A stretch of DNA of 64,000 bases from Agapanthus africanus (taxonomy: Eukaryota; Streptophyta; Magnoliopsida; Asparagales; Amaryllidaceae): NCBI GenBank assembly GCA_030015575.1, contig JASDDO010000026.1, forward strand, positions 26,242,079 through 26,306,078, given 5' to 3'. Under the pieces are notes generated by a model. It made no database searches. It was not told where the DNA came from and worked only from the letters and a program-made list of their open reading frames with translations. The position numbers and the translations under genes are program-made. How positions within the stretch are numbered: the first letter of the stretch is position 1; each line of letters starts with the position of its first letter. Below, piece by piece: positions 23,321 through 33,605 of the stretch.

Positions 23321-24454
23321 ATTTGTGACATGAGTTTTATAGAATCATTGGTGTATTTTCTCATGTGTGTTCTCAATTAGAATATTAGCAAGGATAAAGA
23401 AAACAAAGTTGCGGATTAATACCATGGTTTTATCGTTTTTAAATACGATCCAAAACACCTTTATCCTTAAAATAATTTTTAGAAATTAAATCCCATCTCT
23501 GTAGATCCTAGGAAAATTAGGATAGATACTAGATAGAATTTCAGATGTACAGTAAAAATGTTATATCAAACCGAACAACGGTTTGGGGCTTATGATACTT
23601 TTAGTCACTATTTTTCTGAAATCTAAAAACAGCTTTTATTGGTCAACTTTTAAGACACATAACTTGATCTACCGATATCCAAATTGAGAAAATTCAGGTG
23701 TTTTGGATATCTTAATCGAAAGATATAGATTTTCTTAGTTTTAAGTTTTTACTGAAACCAACATAAAATATAGAAAACTGCGTTACAATATTTAGTGACG
23801 AATCTAGACAAAATCTGTCCTGATTCGCACACTGTTTTTAAATCAGACATAATTCGAACATCCGATGTCCGTTCGTAACAAACATTAGATGTGTAGATTC
23901 ATAATTGATATAATTATGATTTCCTGTATACTAGATTACTTAGAAATGCATGAAACAACGCTATATAGGCTTTGCAATACAATATATAGGTGTTGTCTAG
24001 AAATCAGAATTTTTGTTTTAAAGGCTGATATTAAAATGATCGTAACTAGAGCTTCAAGAGTCCAAATTGCACGAACCTTAGTTGTTTAGATATGTGCACC
24101 GAAAGAACTAAAAATTTCTAATAATCTTCGTAACCTGATGGAAATTGACCCGTACTGTATTTTAAAAATATGTGTCGGTAGATTCTGATCTGTTTTACGC
24201 GATGATATGAAAATGGGTATATCTCCCAAACCGGTAGTCTTATTTATGCACGACTGGAACACACGCGTGCACAACACTTAGATCTATATTTCTGTTTATA
24301 TTCCGTATTATATTAACGTGAGAAATTAGTTGTACATAACATTTATTTACAACATTTTTTATGGTAATTACTTGAACATTATACTTGTATCATCTCATAC
24401 TATGTACCGCTTGCTTAATATATCTACTTGATTTACATAAATAAAACTATTGCA

Positions 24455-24600
24455 TACTTGACTCGACTTGACCCAAACCATAAATATATAATAACTTGAC
24501 ATGAACACTTGACATGAATATATGAACACTTAACTCGAATACTTGAACTTGACATGAATACTTGAACTCGACTTGACTCTTGAACTTGTACTCTTCTTAT
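24455..24600 (+). repeat. Degenerate ACTTGA tandem repeats in C2
   Basis: Irregular repeats of acttgac/acttgaa with gaatacttgaac spacers, homologous to the array in C1 (4601-4765). Confidence 0.75.
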
Positions 24601-24712
24601 GTATTCATGGATCCGACCAAGACTTGTAACTTTATAATATAAACTGTGCGGAGGTGTTGGGATAGTTTGAGTATAAATCCAACGGAATCTCAGAAGTCTC
24701 ATCACTCAAATA

Positions 24713-24810
24713 ACATTGTTGTGGTACCGGGATGAAACATTACAAATAACGTCGATGTGGTACCGAACCGAAACGGTACAATTAACGTTACTGTGGTACC
24801 GGACTGAAAC
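24713..24810 (+). repeat. Tandem repeat with GTGGTACCG core in C2
   Basis: Three units of about 36 bp, each starting tgtggtaccg and containing a gaaac...ac spacer, within LTR C2. The unit length and core recall the 36-bp array in LTR B2 read on the other strand. Confidence 0.7.
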
Positions 24811-25651
24811 GATATATCACGAATTCATGAATAAGAGCTCGTGTTTCCAAGCTTCTGGGCCCCTACTTTTGGGTTTGCAATATTTCAACGATGGTTGGAG
24901 TCCCATTACTTTTGGGCCCATATTTCCTTGCTTATAGGGTTCTACCCTTGAGTTTGAGAATATTTTTGAGATTGGTTGGTATTCACACTTGAACTCACGT
25001 TAGTTAGCTTACCTTTTAGTAAGCTTTTTAGGACACATTGACAGTACACTTCAGTTCACTATACCTACATTACACGATCATGTTATACTTGTTTGTTATG
25101 CTCGTATTACATTGCCATGCTTACATAGTTATCTTTAATATTGTCATATTATACTTGTTCATATTTCATTTCTATTCATACCATATCACATGCCACCTTG
25201 CATTTTATTTATATACATTCGCATTCTACCTTTCTTGGGGACTTACCGAGCGCAAGTTTCCTGACGGGAATCCTGCCCATCTTTTATTTCTTTGGAATGT
25301 TCGTCAGATAATCTAGAAACTGAGAAGCTGGAACCTACTGCTGAGAATTACGACCGGTTTGCATCACAAGCCGATTTTTAGTTTCTTTCGGCTTTTACTT
25401 TCAGTATGACATCTGTTTAGGCACTTCCATTTTATGTTTCTTGTTCAGACATCATGTATCAGTTTCAATTCTATAAAGTTTGGAATATAAATATATAAAG
25501 TTGGATTTTATTCTTTTGTTTATTCTTATTACTTTATGTTGCTTATAGACGCTTAGCATATTTATTGCGAGAAATGACCTTCTCGGAATAAATACGCCGC
25601 GGACCTCGTCACATGTCATTACCGCTCTTTTGGGATGTGGGACGTGACAAC

Positions 25652-28600
25652 ATGGGAGATTATTAAAAATGATTTGCTTCAGGCTGTAAAGTTCTTTTTC
25701 CAAACCGGCAAAGTTCCCAGAGCAGTGAACTCTAATCTGATCTGCTTTATTCCAAAGAAAAAGGATTGCATTACAATTACTGATTTTAGACCTATGAATT
25801 TGTGCAGTGTTTTATACAAAATCTGCACAAAACTAATGAATGATAGACTTGCATGTTTCTTACCAAAATAATCTCTATGCAGCACGGGGCTTTTGTTAAA
25901 GGCAGAGATATTTCAGATAACATAGCTTTAACACAGGAACTCGTGCAAAACTTAAGCAAGAAAGTAAGAGAGCATAACATCATATTCAAGCTTGACATGA
26001 AAAAAGATTTTGACAAAGCAAGAATGAGATTTTATTTTTCAAGTATTGGATGCTTTTGGATTCTCTGCTCATTTCATAAAGCTTGTGAAGGGTTGCCTGC
26101 AAAATCAACATTTTTCGATTCTTATGAATGGTCAACCAGGAGGTTATTTTAGAGGAACAAGGGGATTAGACAAGGAGATCCCTTATCTCCATCTCTCTTC
26201 ATTTTGGTCTCAGTTTTTAAGCAAAGGAATTACACAGGTTATGGAAACAGGTAAAATTACTCCATATAAAAGTAAAAAGGTGCCATAATGTTTCTCATCT
26301 TTTATTTACAGATGATACTATCAATTTTGCTAATGGGGGGAGCAAGAGTCTTAAAAATCTCTTTGATTTCATAAAGTTATATGAAAATTGCTCAGGGCAA
26401 AGGGTGAATAAAAATAAGAGTGCTTTCTACACTTCCAGATTTTGCTATGATGATTCTCGTAGCCAAATTGCTAGCTTAACTGGAATTTCTAGAGGACAAT
26501 GGACTTTTATTTACCTGGGAGCTCCAATTTATACAGGAAGAAACAACGCAATATACTATGAGGAAATCATTGAAAAAAGAGAATAATGGAGAAAAGAGGT
26601 CATAGGAGGAAATTTCCTCCTATGGCGTGGAAAAAATACAATCTCCACCAATTTTTCCGACAATCAGCCCCCATCATCTTCATCGTTATCATCTAAGATG
26701 TGGGTACACCAAATTTCATGTGATTCTACAACTTTTTCACCATTGATTTAGCAATGTAAAAAGTTCTATTGTCGGTAAACCGTTAATTTTGAACCCACTA
26801 AATCAACGGTGAAAAAGTTGTGGAATCACATGAAATTTGGTATACGCACATCTTAGATGATAACGATGATGATGATGGATGCCGATCGTCGGAAAAAATG
26901 GTGGGGGTTGTATTTTTTCCACGCCATAGGAGGAAATCCCCTCCTATGGCCTCTTTCCACCATTAATCTCTTGAAAAAAATTAGAAACAAACTAAATGCT
27001 GGAAGGCCTATACTCGTTAAGCATGTACTGCTTTCAATGCCTTTTCATATAATGGCAGCATGCAACCCTCCCAAGTTTGTGCTCAATAAAATTAATGCTT
27101 TATCGGCAAGATTCTTTTGGAATGATCAGATTTCTGAAAAGCATTATCATTGGGTTTCCTGGAAGAAGATCCGCAGACCCATTTCAGAAGGGGATTAAAT
27201 GTTAGAAGTTTGAAGGAAGTATCATTGGCATATACTTTGAAAAAACATGGAAATTTGAAAATGGTAATTCATTATTGGCAGAATTTATGCAAAAGAAGTA
27301 CACAAAGAAAAATTCTCTTATTGCTCCACAAGCTTCATCTGCTATTTGGAGACAAATTTATAAAGTGCTGCCAATCAGTCAAAGAAATTCAAAATGGCAA
27401 GTAGATCATGGGATATTGATTTTTGGACTAGCATAGGGCATGATGATATTCCTCTAAAATTCTATCCATCAGGCCCAGTTCAGCCATTAAAAATAAAGGA
27501 GATTCTCACAAATGGTGAATGAAAATTTTCAGATATTCAGCATATCATCCCTCAAAGTTTGATTGAAGATATTAAATCTAGAAATTATGATACCGATTTC
27601 TCATCAGACACTCTTATTTGGAAGCCGCAGTCACAAGGAAACTTCACTCTTAAATGAGCTTGGAGCATGTCCAGAAATACTAATTCAGTATCTATGCAAT
27701 CAAAGTTTATGTCTAATGCTCAAATTCTAAATAAAATACTCTTATTTACCTGGAGGCTCCTTACTAGCACACTGCCTTTGGACTCTGCAATACAGAGAGG
27801 TTAGGCTATTCACTTCCCAGTAAATGCATTTGTTGTGCTTCCTCTTCACAAGAAAAGTTGCAACATTTGTTTTTTGATAGTGATTTGGCTAAAGCATCAT
27901 GGTCCAAGATTTCAATAGCATTTCAACTAAGTGCTGACAAGTGTGCTTGGAACACGGCTGTTGAGTGTTTTAATTTTTGATATGATAGCGCTATTCTCAG
28001 TGTTATATCAAAATTGATTCCTCACTTGCTGCTTTGGAATATTTGGAAGCAAAGGTGTACATGAAAAAATCAAGAAAATTCAGCTTCAACTGAAGCAGTT
28101 CGGCATAAATTTCATTCTGATTTGAGGAGCCTGGCAGTTATATACAAAAATCATGCTATTTCTACTTCTAATACTGTTATCCTATAAGCTTTATCTATAA
28201 ATGATATTATGACACCAGCTCACAGAACAAAGGAAGTTATCACAGCCAAATGGCCGCTACCCCTCTCAAGAAAATACATGTTAAATACTGATGGTGCTCA
28301 GTTAGTTGAAACTAAAAAAGCCGCTGAAGGAGCTGTGCTCAGGGATTCTAAGGGAGGAATTGTTTTTATAACAAAATTTTTCTATGGTCGATGTCATATA
28401 CTAGAAGCTAAAGCTATATTAGATGGGCTCTTGCAATGCTTTTACAAGCAAATAAATAATATATAAGTGGAAATTGACTCAAAGCTCCGAGCAGACTTCA
28501 TCAAAGGTAATAACAAGGTTTCTTGGAAGATTAATTATATTGTTACAGCTATTATTTACATGCTTGAAAAGTTGAAAGCGGATGTTAAGCATACGTATAG

Positions 28601-28770
28601 AGAAAATAGCAGAATACAGATTATGCAGCTAAGGATGGTTTGGTATCACGGTGCTAGAGTTCTTATTGTACTATTCAGCTTTCAAATTCTTTGAAAAATC
28701 TAACCAAATTGGATTTGGCTGCTATGCCAAATCTCAGAGTTATAAAAGAAAAAGCAAGAGAATAAAAAGG
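25652..28770 (+). pseudogene. LINE ORF2, RT and RNase H half (pseudogene)
   Basis: Reverse transcriptase text starts at WEIIKNDLLQAVKFFF and includes IPKKKDCITITDFRPMNLC (about 25754-25806), HGAFVKGRDISDNIAL, and an active-site FTDD in place of the usual F/YADD (about 26308-26322). A MITE interrupts at 26579-26970. Beyond it are a WVSWKKI-type segment (about 27150), a zf-RVT-like cysteine segment (about 27715-27880) and RNase H from NTDGA (about 28281) to about 28700. Multiple stops: inactive. Confidence 0.82.
26579..26970. mobile_element. 392-bp foldback MITE, Mutator-like
   Basis: A perfect 9-bp duplication ttgaaaaaa (26570-26578 and 26971-26979) flanks it, as expected for Mutator-like transposition. 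The ends gagaataatgg and ccattaatctc are inverted. Pairing continues through about 170 bp per arm, so nearly the whole element folds into one hairpin. Within the left arm is a perfect 24-bp palindrome (cataggaggaaa / tttcctcctatg). No coding capacity. Inserted in the LINE reverse transcriptase. Confidence 0.92.
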
Positions 28771-29114
28771 AAGACATAAATGCAGACTGGATAAATTTTA
28801 GACTTTGAAATCAAAGATGGTACGCGGAGGTGTTTAAGGCTGTTGGCTGATAATTGGGACTGCTGAAGGAATTAGTCATGAAGATGGGGGAGATTGAGTT
28901 TGAGTAAGTGGGTTTTTGCTTCTGCAAAGATTTTGCTATAAACAAATTCATAATCTGATTCGTGGTGGTAAAGTGAAGTCATAAAATTCAGTAAAAAGGA
29001 AATTTTTACCTGAAGCTTACCTGCGCAGTTCATAAAGAGAAGTGCATAGAACATGAAAGAAAAGCTTTGTTTCTTAAAGTTTAAAAGTGGAGATCATCAA
29101 TTTCACGGAGATTA
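28771..29114. other. LINE 3' tail or spacer
   Basis: No gene or terminal structure is visible. It probably includes the LINE 3' UTR; no poly(A) tail was seen before LTR B2 begins. Confidence 0.4.
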
Positions 29115-29831
29115 TGTTACGCCCCGCTTCCCAAAATACGGAATACGGAGAGCAACGAAGATCGATCGTGCTACTTGTGGTAAGGAAAGATCCTTCCATA
29201 GTCACATAAAGGCTGTCTAGCTAACCGGTCAAAAATAATATCCAACAACATGAGAGATAACACTGATAATCATGCTGCAACGAAACCACAAGGAATACTA
29301 AAAATATGCCCACTAGATAATCGATACAAATAAAGATCCGATACAATAGGTTCGAAATAAAAACAAGATCCGAAATGAGATGCATAAGTCCTAATGTCCC
29401 ACAAAGGCGCACATACTAAATACTAACAGAAGAGAAATAAACCTACGGGTTACAGATCTTCGGCAAAGTCCTGATAGCCGCTCCGATCCTGCTCAGCCTG
29501 AAAATCCGCCTCTAAACCTGAGATGGCAAATCACAGAGATGTCAGAACATCCCAGCAAGTACTCGACGTATAAGGTGTGTGTGGTATGATAACATGAATA
29601 TGTGAGTGTAGTGAAGCTCATATGCGCAAGTGGAAATAGATGTATACATATTTATATTAAAAATATAAAATAGACATGTAAACAGGTCAAGTCATAACAT
29701 AACTGGTCACTAAAAGGTAATCTATCATATCGTGAGTTCGAGTGTGTGCGTCAACCTCTGCAGGAGTATTCCTAACCCAAGGGTAGTGCCATAGGGGCTA
29801 GGAAACACGGGCCCAACTGTGGGATGAACAT

Positions 29832-29967
29832 GCGACCGATATAACCCGGTACGAACTGTAATAACAAGCGACCGATATAGCCCGGTACGAGCTGTAATAA
29901 CAAGCGACCGATATAGCCCGGTACGAGCTGTAATAACATACGACCGATATAGCCCGGTACGAGCTAC
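29832..29967. repeat. 36-bp tandem repeat, four copies, in B2
   Basis: The unit is gcgaccgatatagcccggta followed by cgagctgtaataacaa. Copies start at 29832, 29868, 29904 and 29940 and are nearly identical; the first has aaccc and gaac variants, the last is truncated. Confidence 0.93.
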
Positions 29968-31994
29968 CGGCATGGGACTCCTGAGATCCTGTTGCACGAA
30001 CGCACACTCAAACTACCCCAACACCCCTCGTATCTATAACTAACATGGTAGTGAACTCAACCACTAATCAAAATACTGACAGGACTAGAACTTGTAATAT
30101 CATGTTAATTGTATGAAAATGAAACTGATAAACAAGAAAAGTTGTATCATGGCGTGTAATTCAGCATTCCAATTAGTGATTTCGTTTTAATGTAAGGAAA
30201 CAGTAATCGTGAACAGGTGTGTCAAGTTCAGTCGAAATAATGTGATAGTGTAAATAATGCAAACAAGAATCTAGATGAATTTGCAAGCATCTTTATTTAA
30301 CATCCGGATTTATCGATGAATCGAATGCAATTTGAAACATGGTTTAAAGAGTTAATTTGATTAATGGTGCTCTAGATCCTAGGGTTTTCATCCTGTATAT
30401 AAGTATTATGGGGTATATTAATGAAGCGGCATAATATTCCAATTTTATTCAAACATTGTAAGTTAATAATATTTTTATGGTATGGTCTGTATTTAATAGT
30501 GTTACAAATTTGTGAGTTTACATGTCATGTAGAACGCGGTATTATAGATATAGTTAAAGTCATTTGTGTACACAGACTTTGTTCTTTTATTGTTATTATC
30601 CTCACATATTACATCAGAAACTAACTGTGCATAAGCAAAACTTTGAACATTATCATATGCTAGTACTTATCAAATTTTTATATATAAATTTGATAAACTT
30701 GGTTATAGTAATAATTATTTATTACCAGATATATGTATTAAAACCATTACTTTATTGTCATATAAGAATAAGTAATTGTAAAAGCCTACATTACTTATTC
30801 ATGCTACTTCCTAATTTGATATAATAAAAGAATAATTGCTTAGCCAAGCAATTATCATGGAGGGAATCCAGCATATAAAACGAATAGGCATGGATCTGCA
30901 AGGGGTTTAGTAGAGTGCTTTCAACGCAATGGCACATTATTTTCAAAATTAGGATGCTAAAATTTGAGCCATAAAAATATAATTAAAGAATATATAGAAG
31001 GATTAGCCGATGTTGCGTCGGCTAAAGAGACAAGCAAGAATACTTGCCTTGAGGATAAGGATCACCGGAAAACGATATACGAAGATGCGAGACACGAGCT
31101 CAGCTAAAATTCAACTTGGGATCTGAGTTATACGCTCCACCTAGATTGATTTAGCCGCACTTAGCATATAATTGTATATAACCAAACATGCACATTATAT
31201 TTCAACTGTTATATTAATTTACTCATGCTTCACAAATACAGAGAAAAAAACAAGAATGAAACTTACACTGAGAGGAGAAAAAGACGGCTACATCGTAGCT
31301 GGGTTCGAGTCTTGATCTGGTGCAGCAGCAGCGATAGGGGATGACGCAGGTGATGGGTGCAAGCAAGGGGATGGGTAAGGTCTGAAATCAAGTCGAGGGG
31401 GCGCCGAGGTGTGCTCGGATCTGAAGATGGGAGGCTGTGGTGGTGATGGGGCGGCTGTGGCGAGAGGGAAATGGTCGGTGAAGAGGGTTGGAGCTGTGAT
31501 GGCGAAGGGTGGCGTTGATGATGGTGCGGTGGTGAGGGCGCAGACGATGGTCACCGGCGGAGGAAAGAGAGGGAAGCGGTGGTCACGGGGGTGAGTTGAT
31601 GGGTTCGGTCGCGAGGGCTGGCGCAGGTGGCCGGGGGCGATGATCGTCGCTCGGGGTTGTGGTGGTGATGGGGATCGTGATGCGAAGAAGGAAGCGAGGA
31701 CGATGGTGGTTGGGCGATAGGGTCGTCGAGGAGAAAAGGTTTTCCATGAGGGGAGATGGGAGTCGGGGGTTCGACGGTGAGGGGTTGAGTGTGTGTGGGG
31801 GGGGGGAAGGTGACTACGAGGGTGGAGAAGAGGGCTGCAGCGATGGTGGCAACGAGGCTGAAGGGGGCGGCGTAAGGAAATTTGAGGAGCAGAAGCGAGA
31901 GGGAGAGAGAGAGAGAGGCGTGAGTACAAGGGAGAGAGGATATACATTAATTTATATATAAATTTTGAGAGAGATATTATTGTATGTAAAATAT

Positions 31995-32143
31995 GAGAAT
32001 AACGGAGGAAAGATAATACAAGAGGGAATTTCGTTTTTAGGGTCGAAAAAACACGCTTTCCATCGTCGGAAAACACGATGGAGAGTGTGGTTTTTCGACG
32101 CCATAGTAGGAAAATTCCCTCCTATCTTTTCTCCATTATTCTC
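31995..32143. mobile_element. 149-bp MITE in B2, same family as 26579-26970
   Basis: Inverted ends gagaataacggaggaaagat and atcttttctccattattctc match the ends of the longer MITE. The flanks gtaaaatat and ataatatat (7 of 9 identical) are a decayed 9-bp duplication. The related LTR B3 lacks this block. Confidence 0.85.
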
Positions 32144-32508
32144 ATAATATATATATATATATACATATTTTTATATGAGTGTATTTTAAGATTTGGCATG
32201 GATTTTTCTTGTTCTCACATTAACAGCAAAAAGGAATTGGCCAAAGGAATATATGTATGCAAACCAAATATTAGTAGGTCAGTTTAGGGATTTTAAAATA
32301 TGCAAAATATTGTTTTGCTGCCACTAGGGAATTATTATATATTATATAAAAACTGAAGATTTTTCATATCAAAATGATATACGGAGAGTCAAAATAATTA
32401 TACTGGCAACCAACCATAAAATAAAATTTTAAAATTACAGTAAAAGTTTTTATAAAAAAAAAATTTCGATAACTCTAGAAACATCGCATCCAAATTAGGG
32501 TGTTGCAT

Positions 32509-32560
32509 CCTACCCACCTTACAGAAAATTTCGTACTCGAAATTGGAAGGACGACTACAA
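32509..32560 (-). other. Polypurine tract and 3' internal end of the B2 element
   Basis: Read on the minus strand: a self-complementary aatttcg...cgaaatt motif followed by a ggtgggtagga purine tract abutting the LTR. This arrangement is standard before the 3' LTR of plant chromovirus-type gypsy elements. The rest of the internal region is missing. Confidence 0.7.
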
Positions 32561-32999
32561 GATTAAGAAAACAGGTGTGGGTACTTTTGACGAATCTCGC
32601 CCTCATGCTATTTGTTCATATCATAATATTGTATTTTATATTCCCCATTCTTATGCATTTTACAATGAAAACAGGTGCTTTTGACGTATATCTACTACAT
32701 GTTACATGTTACAGGTTCTTGGAGCAAAAGCAGTGAAAAAGACAAAAGACGATACAAAAGGGGACTTTTGACCAACAAATAGAAGGACTTTGATAAAGCC
32801 TACACAAAAGATCATTTTACACAGTATAAAGGCAGCGCAAGGTCCAAGATTACAAAGCGAACGGTTAAAAGTCCATTGCAAATTGTTCACTGAAAATCTG
32901 GAACCAATGTAGAAGCCCAATTGATAAAAGAACCAAAGAACCAGAAGCCCAATAAGACCAAGAACAAAACCCTAAATTTTCAGCACCCATTCTTTCTAA

Positions 33000-33050
33000 A
33001 GGGCCGCGGAACCGCGGCCCAAGCTTGCTATTGCCGCGGTTCCGCGGCCA
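33000..33050. repeat. CCGCGG inverted repeat in D
   Basis: gggccgcggaaccgcggccc is a perfect 20-bp palindrome. It is followed by gccgcggttccgcggc, so both CCGCGGAACCGCGG and its complement occur. The same 14-mer is found in the E1 stem-loop. Confidence 0.9.
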
Positions 33051-33173
33051 TATTGTGCCCGTACGCGGATATTATTTTACCAAAATGTTTAGAGGCGCTG
33101 AAAAGATTTTCTAGGGCTATATTTGTAATTTTAGACATGCGGATCAATTGTAAACCTAGGGTTTCCTATTCTC

Positions 33174-33183
33174 TATAAATAGG
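33174..33183 (+). promoter_or_regulatory. TATA box of LTR remnant D
   Basis: TATAAATAGG is a consensus plant TATA box, with AATAAA about 53 bases downstream. That fits the U3-R arrangement of an LTR promoter. Confidence 0.5.
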
Positions 33184-33605
33184 AACTCTAATCATTGTAA
33201 TTTCCTATGCCTCCCTATGCCTCCTTTTAATAAAAATTCAGAAATCCTTTTTGGAGAGCATCGGTGTTTCTTCTCCATTCAGAAATTCAGATCTGACAAC
33301 CCTACATGGATGATTGGAGGGATGCATCTGTAAGTAATTTAATTTCTTGCCCTAGTGTAGTTTTCAATTCCTTACCCTGGGTAGATTTAATTTCATGCCC
33401 TAGGAACTTGTTTAGGGTTTAGCTTTGAGGAAGGATTTTGAGAGATGAGATCTCTCATCCCTTTCTTACCCACCAAATATTTACAATAGGACTCCATGCA
33501 TACATGCACATACCGCTCCCTACGGCATTCTATCTCTCGAGGTAGCGGTGATACCGTAGTATAAAGGCCCGGGTATGATGTTTTCCATGGAGGTTAGGGT
33601 AAGGA

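Larger units (their letters stand above)
19337..25646 (+). repeat. C2: gypsy-type solo LTR inside the LINE
   Basis: It starts TGTAACG and ends near gggacgtgaca. Without the nested LTR B1 it is about 3.46 kb. The flanking acaac (19332-19336 and 25647-25651) is the target duplication, and the LINE reading frame closes precisely across it. The last aca of the LTR overlaps the duplication, so the right end is ambiguous by three bases. There are no internal genes, hence a solo LTR. Confidence 0.85.
16190..28770 (+). mobile_element. L1-type LINE with RNase H, split by later insertions
   Basis: Pieces in order: ORF1 (DUF4283-like, then a CCHC knuckle), an endonuclease with WNARGI, the start of reverse transcriptase, and a break at 19336 by LTR C2. 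From about 25652 it resumes with the rest of reverse transcriptase (FTDD at the active site), a further break by a MITE, a zf-RVT-like cysteine segment and an RNase H domain (NTDGA). Removing C2 restores the frame exactly (ttc tat aca ac / a tgg gag). Numerous stops make it a dead copy. The limits are approximate; no target duplication was identified. Confidence 0.85.
29115..32508 (-). repeat. B2: 3' LTR of a gypsy element (about 3.4 kb)
   Basis: On the minus strand it starts TGCAACACCC at 32508 and ends at 29115 (plus strand TGTTACG). The bases to its right, read on the minus strand, form the typical gypsy internal 3' end (aatttcgagtacgaaatttt, then a ggtgggtagga polypurine tract), so this is the 3' LTR of a minus-strand element. 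It carries a 36-bp tandem array and a MITE. The long proline/serine-rich open frame inside (31288-32076, minus) is low-complexity LTR sequence. Confidence 0.82.
32561..33605 (+). repeat. D: Athila/Tat-like LTR remnant, left part
   Basis: The interval has a TATA box (TATAAATAGG, 33174-33183), an AATAAA signal near 33227 about 50 bases on, and a leader-like segment, as in an LTR promoter. It continues at 55502 once the gypsy A insertion is removed. The right part reads ccctgtggaccgacccgtac near its end, a phrase typical of Athila/Tat LTRs. The left limit is not resolved. It also contains a CCGCGG hairpin (33000-33050). Confidence 0.4.

Noticed and set aside
29832-29967. CRISPR-like regular repeats
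   Set aside because: The units are head-to-tail without spacers, in a plant LTR; this is a minisatellite.
31288-32076. 262-codon proline/serine-rich open frame on the minus strand
   Set aside because: It lies in LTR B2, starts inside a MITE, is low-complexity, and the related LTR B3 does not preserve the frame.
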